A stretch of 33,063 nt of DNA. Origin: Microcaldota archaeon (lineage in GTDB: Archaea; Micrarchaeota; Micrarchaeia; Micrarchaeales; CABMGC01). The translations under genes were made by a program, and so were the position numbers. Each line of letters begins with the position of its first letter. Positions within the stretch are counted from its first letter, which is position 1. Shown here piece by piece: positions 19,600 to 29,000 of this stretch. The stretch spans positions 1 through 33,063 of the forward strand of contig JAJZMZ010000017.1 in assembly GCA_021848095.1 (NCBI GenBank). Direction: 5' to 3'. A model generated the notes under the pieces. That model worked only from the letters and a program-made list of their open reading frames with translations, was not told the DNA's origin and searched no databases.

Positions 19600-20685
19600 T
19601 CACTTTTTAATTTTTTTAATAATAGCCTTTGTCATTTCAGTAGTTGAAACTGGATTTTTAGGAGTTATGTCATAAGTAACATTAGTTTTTTCCTTTAGTA
19701 CTGAATAAACTGCATCTTCAAGAGCTTTTGAAGCTTTAATTTCTCCTAAATGATTCAATAGCATAGCTCCAGATAAAATTGCTGCTGAAGGATTAACATC
19801 GTTTTTTCCGGAATGTTTTGGTGCCGAACCATGTACAGGTTCAAAAACTGCCATACTTTTGCCTATGTTTGCACTTGGTGCAATGCCTAGACCTCCAACA
19901 AGTCCAGAACATAAATCAGAGATTATATCGCCGTATAAATTAGGACATAATAAAATATCAAAAAGTTCTGGTTTTGAAACTAATTTTGAACATGCGTTAT
20001 CTACAACTAAGTTATCACAAATTATTGATTTGAATTTTTTTGATACTTTTTCAGCTTCACTAACAAATAATCCATCAGTATATTTCAAAATATTTGATTT
20101 ATGTATTATTGTGACTTTTTTTCTTTTGTTTTTTTGTGCGTATGCAAATGCAAACTCTGCAACTCTTTTAGTAGCTGTTTTTGATATTGTTTTAAGTGCA
20201 ATTGAGCTATCATTAGGTATTTTTAATTTTGAATCTTTTTCAACAAATTTTATTAATTTTTTTGACAAGAAAGAGCTCTCTTTGAACTCTATCCCAGAAT
20301 AAAGATCCTCTGTATTTTCCCGTATTACTATTAAATTTACATTTGAAAAGTTAGTTTTAATTCCCTGAATTGTTTTTGTAGGCCTTACATTTGCAAATAA
20401 CTCAAGTTTTTTTCTAAGTTCTACATTGACACTCCTAAAACCTTTGCCTAATGGAGTTGTTATTGGTCCTTTTAATGCAAACTTATTTTTTCTAATAGAA
20501 CTTAAAGTTTCAGTAGGAAGTAATGAACCATACTCGTTTAATGCAACCTCTCCTGCAATATGTTTTTCCCAGTTTATTGAGAAGTTATATTTTTCAGAAA
20601 CTGTATTTATGCATTGCATAGCTGAGTTGATTACTTCTGGACCTATCCCATCTCCCGGTACAACAGTTATTGTATATTTTTTCAT
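19600..20685 (-). CDS. icd: Isocitrate dehydrogenase-like beta-decarboxylating dehydrogenase
   Basis: 361 aa: VVPGDGIGPEV, GKGFRSVNVELRKKLELFANVRP (SxNxxLR isocitrate-type motif), RENTEDLYSGIE, HKSNILKYTDGLF, EPVHGSAPKHSGKNDVNPSA. Confidence 0.87.
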   Translation of the reverse strand: MKKYTITVVPGDGIGPEVINSAMQCINTVSEKYNFSINWEKHIAGEVALNEYGSLLPTETLSSIRKNKFALKGPITTPLGKGFRSVNVELRKKLELFANVRPTKTIQGIKTNFSNVNLIVIRENTEDLYSGIEFKESSFLSKKLIKFVEKDSKLKIPNDSSIALKTISKTATKRVAEFAFAYAQKNKRKKVTIIHKSNILKYTDGLFVSEAEKVSKKFKSIICDNLVVDNACSKLVSKPELFDILLCPNLYGDIISDLCSGLVGGLGIAPSANIGKSMAVFEPVHGSAPKHSGKNDVNPSAAILSGAMLLNHLGEIKASKALEDAVYSVLKEKTNVTYDITPKNPVSTTEMTKAIIKKIKK

Positions 20686-20689
20686 AATA

Positions 20690-21835
20690 CTACTTTCTTT
20701 TTGATATAGGTATAAACTTTAGGTTTAAATTCCCAGTATACTCTTCAAGTGGTCTTATTAGCCTATTATTTTTATACTGTTCTAAGATATGTGCTAACCA
20801 TCCTGAACTTCTTGCTATTGCAAATATTGGCGAATACAACTCATGTGTAAGATTAAGATTATGGTAAACTATTGCAGAATAAAAATCAACATTTGGGTAT
20901 ATGTTCTTTTTATCTGACATCATATGTTCTAATTTTTGACCAATCTCAACATATGTTGTGTTGTTGTTTTTTGCACTTAGATTTTCAGCCATTTTTTTAA
21001 GTATTTTTGCTCTTGGATCATATACTTTGTATATTCTATGACCATAGCCCATTACTCTTCCATGAGATAAAATTATCTTATTTACATAAGAGGATACATT
21101 CTCTGGTTTTTTGATATTCTTAAGCATTAGCAATACTTCGGTAGCTGCACCTCCGTGTAAAGGACCTTTTAAAGTTCCAATACCTGTAGTATATGCAGAA
21201 TGGACATCACTTAATGTAGAGACAGTTACCCTCACTGAAAAAGATGATGCGTTAAATCCGTGTTCTGCATGAAGAACAAAGTCCTTATCTAAAACTTCTG
21301 CTCCTTCAGAATCAGGAATTTTTCCAGTTAACATATATAGAAAATTTTCTGCATGAGATAACTTTGGATTTGGAGGTATTGGAGTTTTTGAGTTTTTTAT
21401 TCTGTAATGATAAGCAACTATAGTAGGCATCTTTGCAATTATTGATAAACCTGTATCTAGCTTTTCTTCATATGATGAAATTCTTGAGTCTTTGTCATTA
21501 GAAGATAATGAACTGACTACGGTTCGTAGAGCTTCCATAGAGCTCATATTTTTTGTAAATGTGTGCAACATACGTATAGTATGTTTTGGAAGTGCTCTCT
21601 TTCTTTTAAGTGTTGTTGAAAAGTTTTTAAGTTCATTTTTATTTGGAAGTTTTCCGTATATTAAAAGATATGACACTTCTTCAAAAGTACAGTTTTCAGC
21701 TATGTCTTCTATAGAGTAACCACGATAAAACAGCCTTCCTTTTAATCCGTCAATAAAAGAAATATTAGTTTGACCTGCTATAATACCCTCAAGTCCTTTT
21801 ACTTTGACATTTGAATTTTTGTTAATTTTTGCCAT
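20690..21835 (-). CDS. gltA: Citrate synthase / 2-methylcitrate synthase family
   Basis: 381 aa: GLEGIIAGQTNISFIDGLKGRLFYRGYSIEDIAE, LHAEHGFNASSFSVRV, GTLKGPLHGGAA, GYGHRIYKVYDPRA, NVDFYSAIVYH. Confidence 0.92.
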   Translation of the reverse strand: MAKINKNSNVKVKGLEGIIAGQTNISFIDGLKGRLFYRGYSIEDIAENCTFEEVSYLLIYGKLPNKNELKNFSTTLKRKRALPKHTIRMLHTFTKNMSSMEALRTVVSSLSSNDKDSRISSYEEKLDTGLSIIAKMPTIVAYHYRIKNSKTPIPPNPKLSHAENFLYMLTGKIPDSEGAEVLDKDFVLHAEHGFNASSFSVRVTVSTLSDVHSAYTTGIGTLKGPLHGGAATEVLLMLKNIKKPENVSSYVNKIILSHGRVMGYGHRIYKVYDPRAKILKKMAENLSAKNNNTTYVEIGQKLEHMMSDKKNIYPNVDFYSAIVYHNLNLTHELYSPIFAIARSSGWLAHILEQYKNNRLIRPLEEYTGNLNLKFIPISKRK

Positions 21836-21982
21836 ATTAACACATAAAAATAATACATGAGTAAACCTTAAATAGTAATGTTTTAGTTTAGCTAGAGTTT
21901 AGCAATGAAGAACGTATTTTGAGACAAATAATAAAAAGTAAGATTTAAATATGGACATAGTTTATGGTATAATTGCATTTAA

Positions 21983-23338
21983 ATGGAAAATGATTACGAT
22001 GTAATAATTGTAGGAGGAGGAGTAATAGGCACATCATTGTTGTATACACTTTCAGAGTTTACAGACATTAATAATATACTTTTAATAGAAAAGAAAAAAA
22101 TAGGTAGAGGTTCATCTTGGAGTCACAGTAATAGTCAAACATTACATGTAGGAGACATAGAAACAAATTACAACACAGAAAAAATAATAGAAACTAGAAC
22201 AGCGTCGCATCTAATTTTAAAGTATACAAAAAAACTTAGAGAAAGTAATTTTATAAAACCAGTACAGAAAATGGTATTAGGAGTTGGTAACGAAGAAGTA
22301 GAGAATATAATAAAAAGATATGATGAAAAATTTATTTCTCTTTTTCCAAGTATTAAAGTTATAAAAACATCTGAGATATTAAAGGTTGAACCAAATTTAA
22401 TTAAAGGTAGAGATAAAGATGAAGAAGTTATTGCTGCTTATTCCAAAGATGGACACATGGTGAACTTTGGCTTGTTGTCTTCTTCTTTTGTTAATTCAGC
22501 ACTAAAAAGTAAGAAGAATATAAAATTACGATTAAATGAAGAAGCAATAGATATCGAAAGAAAAAATGCCCATTATATAGTAAAAACTGAAAAGTCAACA
22601 TATAGGGGAAGATTTGTTGTTTTTGCAGCTGGAGGATATAGTTTATACTTTGCAAAAAAATTAGGTTATGGTAGAGATTTGTCTATGCTTTCAGTAGCAG
22701 GTAATTTTTATTATTCAAGAAATGTAATTAAAGGAAAAGTTTATAGAGTTCAAAAAGGTGGAATACCTTTTGCTGCGGTGCATGCAGATGTAGATATTAC
22801 AAATAAAAAAATAACAAGATATGGACCTACTGTAAATATAGTTCCATTTTTAGAGCATACAAATGTAATGTCAACATATAAATACATCAAAGCAATGGGT
22901 CTTGATAAGGAAACTGTTGAAAGTTTAATCAACATATCGGAGGATAAAGATATACAAAGAATAGTAGAAAAAAACTTTATCTACTCGATACCTGATTTAG
23001 GAAAGTATTACTTCTTAAAAGAAGAGGTAAATAAAATAATTCCTAGTTTAAAGTATAATGATATAAAATTCTATAAACAAGGTGGAGGAATACGGCCACA
23101 GATAATAGATAAAAAAATGAGGAGGTTAATATTAGGAGTAGTAGATTTAAGAGGAGATGGAATTGAGTTTTCAATGGCACCTTCCCCAGGAGCTAGTTCT
23201 TGTTTAAAAGAAGCATTAAAATATACAAGAAGTGCAACTGAATATTTAGATAAAAAATTCTATAAAGAAAAATTTGTAAAGATGTTTTGTAATAATGAAG
23301 AAGAGTATAAACTCTTGACAAAAAAACAAAAACATTAA
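21983..23338 (+). CDS. mqo: FAD-dependent malate:quinone oxidoreductase-like protein
   Basis: 451 aa: DVIIVGGGVIGTSLLYTLSE, GSSWSHSNSQTLHVGDIETNYN, VVFAAGGYSLYFAKKLGYG, GGGIRPQIIDK, GIEFSMAPSPGASSCL. Confidence 0.75.
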   Translation: MENDYDVIIVGGGVIGTSLLYTLSEFTDINNILLIEKKKIGRGSSWSHSNSQTLHVGDIETNYNTEKIIETRTASHLILKYTKKLRESNFIKPVQKMVLGVGNEEVENIIKRYDEKFISLFPSIKVIKTSEILKVEPNLIKGRDKDEEVIAAYSKDGHMVNFGLLSSSFVNSALKSKKNIKLRLNEEAIDIERKNAHYIVKTEKSTYRGRFVVFAAGGYSLYFAKKLGYGRDLSMLSVAGNFYYSRNVIKGKVYRVQKGGIPFAAVHADVDITNKKITRYGPTVNIVPFLEHTNVMSTYKYIKAMGLDKETVESLINISEDKDIQRIVEKNFIYSIPDLGKYYFLKEEVNKIIPSLKYNDIKFYKQGGGIRPQIIDKKMRRLILGVVDLRGDGIEFSMAPSPGASSCLKEALKYTRSATEYLDKKFYKEKFVKMFCNNEEEYKLLTKKQKH

Positions 23339-23370
23339 TCTTTATATCTTAACAAACTAATTATTTGCGT

Positions 23371-23480
23371 GGGCTCTTAGCTCAGGAGCAGAGCGTTCCG
23401 TTCGCAAGAAAACCTTTTAGAAAAAGTTTTATCAAAATCGAAAAACGGAAAGGCCGCGGGTGCGAATCCCGCAGAGTCCA
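23371..23480 (+). tRNA. tRNA-Ala(CGC) with a 38-nt intron (23407-23444)
   Basis: Acceptor GGGCTCT/AGAGTCC with a G3:U70 pair and A73; D stem GCTC/GAGC; anticodon stem TTCCG (23396-23400)/CGGAA (23446-23450); loop TTCGCA|intron|A; T arm GCGGG-TGCGAAT-CCCGC. BHB at the splice junctions. CCA not encoded. Confidence 0.93.
23458..23480 (+). repeat. Left att-like copy: tRNA-Ala 3' end
   Basis: gggtgcgaatcccgcagagtcca; 21/23 identical to 24479-24501. Confidence 0.75.
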
Positions 23481-23481
23481 C

Positions 23482-23504
23482 AAAACTCTTCGGGAAAGAG
23501 TTTT
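23482..23504 (+). terminator. Perfect 9-bp hairpin immediately 3' of tRNA-Ala
   Basis: AAAACTCTT-CGGGA-AAGAGTTTT, ending in TTTT. Terminator role is a guess. Confidence 0.4.
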
Positions 23505-23615
23505 ATCAGAAATTATGAGTGCAACTTACTAATAACTGTGAATGACAGTGTTTGTTGATAAAGACTTTGCAGCAATATTTAAATATGTTTATTCACATAA
23601 TAATTATGTGATTAT

Positions 23616-23858
23616 ATGCCTAACATAACTTTAGTAGTAAGTGAAGAACTTAGGAGAGATATGGAAAAACATCCGTCGATTAAATGGTCAAGTGCCGTAA
23701 GAAATATAATAGAACAGAAGCTTGCTGATTTCAAAGAGCTAGAAAAGCTAGCGGAAAAGAGCAAGTTTACTATGAAGGACTGGAAACTTATAGAAAAGAA
23801 GGTATCGAAGAGCATGGCAAAGCACGCAAAGGTGCTTCTCGATGAGAGTAACAGTTGA
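23616..23858 (+). CDS. vapB: VapB-like antitoxin
   Basis: 80 aa: MPNITLVVSEELRRDMEKHPSIKWSSAVRNIIEQKLADF (RHH-type start), followed directly by an overlapping PIN gene. Confidence 0.8.
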   Translation: MPNITLVVSEELRRDMEKHPSIKWSSAVRNIIEQKLADFKELEKLAEKSKFTMKDWKLIEKKVSKSMAKHAKVLLDESNS

Positions 23859-24252
23859 TGCAAATATCCTGTTTGCCTGTATGATAAAGGATTCGGCGAC
23901 CAGGCGCCTGATTTTTAACCCTACACTTACACTTTTTGCACCAGAATTCCTCAAGGATGAATTGGTATCCCACATAATAGAAATCAAGGATAAGTCAGGT
24001 ATGAATGATGAGAAACTATTACACATGATTCAGAAGGTATTTGCTCAAATAACATTTGTGCCAGACAAAAACCTTAAACCCTTCTTAAATGCAGCCGCTA
24101 GTCTGATTGCAGACCCAAAGGATTGGCTGTATATTGCATGTGCATTGCACGAAGATACTGTAATATGGAGCAACGATAATGATTTTGGTTCACAGAAAAG
24201 AATTAGAGTTCTTAAGACAAAAGAACTTGTGTCGATTGTTGGTTCGCTATAA
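23842..24252 (+). CDS. vapC: VapC-like PIN-domain ribonuclease toxin
   Basis: 136 aa: VTVDANILFACMI, FAPEFLKDEL, DPKDWLYIACALHEDTVIWSNDNDFGS. Overlaps the antitoxin by 17 nt. Confidence 0.88.
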   Translation: MRVTVDANILFACMIKDSATRRLIFNPTLTLFAPEFLKDELVSHIIEIKDKSGMNDEKLLHMIQKVFAQITFVPDKNLKPFLNAAASLIADPKDWLYIACALHEDTVIWSNDNDFGSQKRIRVLKTKELVSIVGSL

Positions 24253-24478
24253 ACAAGCACATGTGACCGCATATGCTGTTGTAAGCTCTTGTTTATTTTA
24301 ATTTTATCAGATGGGACTGAACTGATTCGGTAAATAAAGCTCCTGGGTCCACTAGCTTGTTTATTTCGACAAAACTATTAAGAAACCCTAGAAAGTTAGA
24401 GTAGAGGAAGTTGTACTTATGCCACTAGTTGGTAACAGCACTGAATAATTTAAATTATTTAAGCTGATAAATTTAATT

Positions 24479-24501
24479 GGGTGCGATCCCCGCAGAGTCC
24501 A
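24479..24501 (+). repeat. Right att-like copy: duplicated tRNA-Ala 3' end fragment
   Basis: gggtgcgatccccgcagagtcca; same T-arm/acceptor 3' strand plus discriminator A, with no 5' half of a tRNA upstream. Confidence 0.8.
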
Positions 24502-24580
24502 AACTTCTTTTTATTGTAAATAAATTTAGTCTAAAAAGCAACTAATTTATAATTTATTTGATAAGTAAATATGCGATTAT

Positions 24581-25001
24581 ATGAACGAATTTAGACCATA
24601 CCTATTTTTTAATAAGAATTCTGAAGAAGCATTAAAACTTTACAAAGAATGTTTTGGTGGAGAAATAAGTGAAGTCAATAGAGTTTCAGACACTCCAATG
24701 AAAGATAAGATGCCTCAAGAATTACAAAATAAATTATGTATGCTCGCTTTAAAAGTGGGACAGTGAAGTTTAGCGTATCTGATTGGATGCATCCGACAAG
24801 AGCATATAACAAAGGAAATAATGTTTCATTGTTATTTGAAAGCACTCCTGAAGAGGTAAAAGAGTTTTCGGGATTCTAGCAGTAGATGCAGATAATGATA
24901 CAATAGAGAATTTAAGAGAGGAGTTTTTTGGTTATTATGGTGCATTAACTGATAAATTTGGCATATGTTGGATGTTTAGATCAGATACCAAGAAACAATA
25001 A
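24581..25001 (+). pseudogene. Frameshifted VOC/PhnB-like protein
   Basis: Frame 1: MNEFRPYLFFNKNSEEALKLYKECFGGEISEVNRVSDTPM...; shifts near 24760 to TVKFSVSDWMHPTRAYNKGNNVSLLFESTPEEVKEFS; shifts near 24880 to AVDADNDTIENLREEFFGYYGALTDKFGICWMFRSDTKKQ*. Together these follow the PhnB-like layout. Confidence 0.8.
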
Positions 25002-25121
25002 TTAAAGGAGTTTAGAATGTAAAATAAAGATATTTCTAAAATTTATATAAATAATAATGAATAAATTGAATTTAATGAAGATTTATATATCTGATAACAC
25101 AAAAAATAACTTTGTGAAAAT

Positions 25122-25877
25122 ATGGCAGTTAAACAAATAAATTCTGAGCAAAACAAAAAAACAAAAGCGCATAATGAATATATAGCTATGCTAATTAAAG
25201 GAGATTTTCATGCTGCGGGTGTAGTAGCAGAGTATTATGAATTAAGTAATAAAGAAAAAAAATTAATAATAGTTGAATCGTATGAAAAGTGTTTTACAGA
25301 TAGGAAATTTTTTCAAGCAGCAAATATTGCAAAGTACGGTGGACTTGAAAAAGAAAAACAGATGTTAGCTGCAGAAATGGCTTATGACGTATTAATGGAT
25401 AAAAAATACTTTGAAGTAGCTGCGCGTGTTGCAAAAGAACACGGTTTGGGAGTAAAAAAACAAAGATCAGCAGCAAAAATGTTTTTTAAAATGTGTATGG
25501 AAAATAAAGATTACCAATTTGCAGTATATGCTGCTTCAGAATTTGATTTAGGAAAAGATGTAGTACAGTTTGTTGCATTGAAATTTTATAAAATTCTTTT
25601 TAATAATGATATGTTCATAGCTGCTGCGCGAGTAGCAAAAGAAAATGGATTAAAAAAAGAAGATGAACAAATTGCTGCGTGTAGAGGTTATGAAAAGGAA
25701 CTGATTAATGGAAATTTTGATAATGCAGAATATGTTGCAAGATATCATAATTTAAACGAAAACCAAAAACTTATTGCAACAACTAGGGCATATGTAATTT
25801 GCAATTATAAAGGAAATTTAAATAGAGCCCAAAAAATAGCTTCTAATAATGAACTTAATAAAATACATAGGATATGA
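25122..25877 (+). CDS. Alpha-helical ~36-aa repeat (solenoid) protein
   Basis: 251 aa with about seven units of the type FxxAAxVAKExGLxxxxQxxAAxxxYxxLxxxK (e.g. YFEVAARVAKEHGL, MFIAAARVAKENGL). Confidence 0.7.
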   Translation: MAVKQINSEQNKKTKAHNEYIAMLIKGDFHAAGVVAEYYELSNKEKKLIIVESYEKCFTDRKFFQAANIAKYGGLEKEKQMLAAEMAYDVLMDKKYFEVAARVAKEHGLGVKKQRSAAKMFFKMCMENKDYQFAVYAASEFDLGKDVVQFVALKFYKILFNNDMFIAAARVAKENGLKKEDEQIAACRGYEKELINGNFDNAEYVARYHNLNENQKLIATTRAYVICNYKGNLNRAQKIASNNELNKIHRI

Positions 25878-26000
25878 GTATTTAAATTAAATAAGAATAA
25901 ATTAAGATTAAGGTATATATATTCGATATACAAGTAATTATATAATACGATGAGTTATATACAGTATAGAATTAAAATATCATAATCTAGGACTGAATTA

Positions 26001-29000
26001 ATGGTTAGAAGTTTTTATAAAAGGAAAAAGGATAAACAACTTATATTATTAAATAAAGTTTTACTTATAATTCTTATTGGTATAATTTTAATACCTGTTA
26101 TTTTTACAATAAATAAAACAACTACAACTAATAGTAGCAACATTCATTTAATAAAAAATAATAATATTACGAATAGAACAAATGAGAATACATCAAATAG
26201 AAAGATATTAAATGTACAAAAACAAACAGAAACAGAGGCACAACTACAAGCATTTGATGCAAAATATTACTCTTATTATGATGTTTTATTAATATGTAAT
26301 CCTGCAAGCCAAGAAAGTGAAAATGTTTGTAATTACTTTAAAAATGCAAGAATAAATGAGGGATTTAACACATCTCACGTTCTTAATTTGACTAATATTC
26401 CTAACTCTGAGTATGTTAATAACACGGTGACAAACTCGATATTGCTTCAGATAAAAAATAAATTAGCAATTACACCAAATATACAATATATAGTAACAAC
26501 AGTAGGAGTACCACTCGATGATAACGCATATACAAATCCATACATTGGTGTTGGAGCATCAATAGATTCGCTTATTGCAGATAACTTAACAAACAATCCA
26601 GTAGATTTGTGTGGTAATTGTGCAGGTAGTGTTAGTAATCCGTATTATGGTAGTCTTGAATACGGCTTTGGTGCAGGTGAATTAATAAATCAGTATACTT
26701 TAGAACAAATAGTATTCAATAATTCAAATCCTTCATATAGAGGGATGTATATAGTAACAAGATTAGATGGGCCAACACAACAAAGTATATATAATCTTAT
26801 AAATGATGCATCTAATGCGAAAGACGCATATAGTAGCGGCAATATACTTTTAGTTGGAAATACAAGTGGGTATTTAACTGATAGTTTAGAATATGAGATG
26901 GTAGACTCAAATTCACTTTTAAATGATATTCCTAAAAATACTACATATGTACTAAATACTTTTCCAATAGGTAATAAAGGATTATCAGGGTATATTTCGT
27001 GGGGTTCAAATTGTGGTTGCAACGCAGGTCAGAATTCTAGTAAATGGAATTATGGTTTTGTCCCAGGAGCTATTGGCGAGACATATGTTTCTTCTAGCGC
27101 AAGAACTCTTTTACAATATCCATGGACTGGAGGTCAATCACTAATATCAGATTTAATACTTGACAACATAACAGGGGTAAGTGGATATGTTAGTGAACCA
27201 TTTACTACTTGTTTAGAACAATCAGATCTACTTCTTCCATTATATTATGGGGGTTTGACATTAGGAGATGCTTTTTACGCGGCTATGCCATGTCTAGAAT
27301 GGAAAAATGTAGTTATAGGAGACCCTAAGGCACACGTATTTACATTTGACGCAACACAACCAGTACTTTCTACGTTAATAACAAATGTTTCAACAACAAA
27401 TATTAAAACTGGTGAAAATCTTACGATTACTTTAAAAGTATATAACGAAACTGTATATTATGATAATGAAAGTGAATCAGGATCAACGACATATTTAGCA
27501 TCTTTAAGAACAGGTCAATCTAGTTCTTGTTCGCAGGATAGTAATTACACCAAAGGAATAGGATCTTTTGGTATAGGAGTGTATACTCGTAGTATTAATA
27601 TAACTCCAAATAGTACAGAGTATTATTGTTTTTATGTACAACAACAAGGACACAATGTAGGTACAGGTGCAATTATTTATGCACCGGTACAATATTCGCC
27701 TACAGTTTTAGTAAAGTATAACTCGCAGAATATTTCTACAAGTACCTCAACAAGTACAAGCACCAGTACTTCGACTTCGGTTCAGACAACAACACCTACT
27801 ACAAAAACCACTACATCTACAAGTACTTCGACTTCGGCATTAACTACTCAGACTACAACTTCAACAAGTACAAGCACTAGTACTTCTACTAGCACCTCGA
27901 CTTTAATTACTACTAGTACATTACCAGTTATCACAACCCCAACAACTACAACAATTCCACAAATTACGTCTAACTTAAATAACTTTTTTCAAAATTCAAA
28001 TGCAAATATTGGAATTGCACCACAACTTACTTCAATATATGGAGAATTTGATAATGGGAAAAATGTATTTGATTTTTATGATAACTTCAATGGAAAAATA
28101 TTGGGCACTGTTTGGAATACAGTACAATCATGCCAATACGGGATAGCCGTAAATAATGGAGCTAGTATAAATACATCCTACTGCCCATACCAATATTCAG
28201 GTGTTCCGTCCCCAATAACTTCACCCAATAATGGAATAATATTATCATATGTTAAAAATGTTAAAGGAACAGGAACGGTTATATGGTGCTGGTTACATAA
28301 TGGAGGTTATTGCGGTCCGAGTGAAAATATTCAGAACGGAAGTGTTTACCTATATTCAGATGCTCCAGGAAATGATCTGAATTTATACGCGATAGATATA
28401 TTGACATCTAATAATATAACTTCGTTCAAAGATTACACATTAAATTTCATAGGAATAGCCACATACCCACCAAATGGAGTAATGCCAACAGTAAAAACAG
28501 GAGGTATTTATAACTCTGGAAATGGAGTTTGTGGAAGTATTCCGAGCTCATTAAAATCTGAAACCGAATACTGTATACCAATAAGTATTCAAAATACTCA
28601 GACTGTAGCGATGAAGAGTGGATCTGATTTAATGATACCGTTTAATTCATTAAATTACTCGAATTACTTAGCTACAACTTTACAAAATATTTATTTATAT
28701 AATAAAACTTCTGGAAGTACAGCTCCTGCATGGATTCAAGGAAACGCATCTAACGGAGCACAGTATACTAACTTAAATATGGTAAATAATGTTAGTCTTT
28801 GGGTAAAACTTCCTGAAACACTGCAAGGAACAAGTATAGACAATAATTGGGTAATAGGCGTAGGAGGTATAGGAATACAACAAACCACTTCAACAACCAC
28901 AACCGCTCCGATAGGTGGCGGAGGAGGTGGGGGCGGTGGAGGAGCAGCCGCTGGTGGTGGATTACCACACCCTACCGTAATTGGAACTGAATATGGTTAT

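Larger units (their letters stand above)
23481..24478. mobile_element. Candidate tRNA-bracketed mini-island or integration remnant carrying vapBC
   Basis: Lies between the two tRNA 3'-end copies, contains only a TA pair, and no integrase ORF is present. Confidence 0.55.

Noticed and set aside
23612-24272. Several minus-strand ORFs opposite vapBC
   Set aside because: Shadow frames of a well-supported TA pair.
24253-24478. Possible structured ncRNA between vapC and the right att copy
   Set aside because: Only short inverted matches (ccactag/ctagtgg-like) and repeated cttgtttattt; no convincing box C/D, tRNA or other RNA layout.
24581-24766. 61-aa ORF as an intact gene
   Set aside because: The VOC-type sequence continues in two other frames, so this is a truncated part of a pseudogene.
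24581-25001. Programmed frameshifting in the VOC gene
   Set aside because: Two shifts plus stop codons and no obvious slippery site; decay or error is simpler.
27738-27960. Ser/Thr repeat block as a CRISPR or satellite
   Set aside because: It stays in frame inside the 1439-aa CDS and encodes a plausible low-complexity linker.
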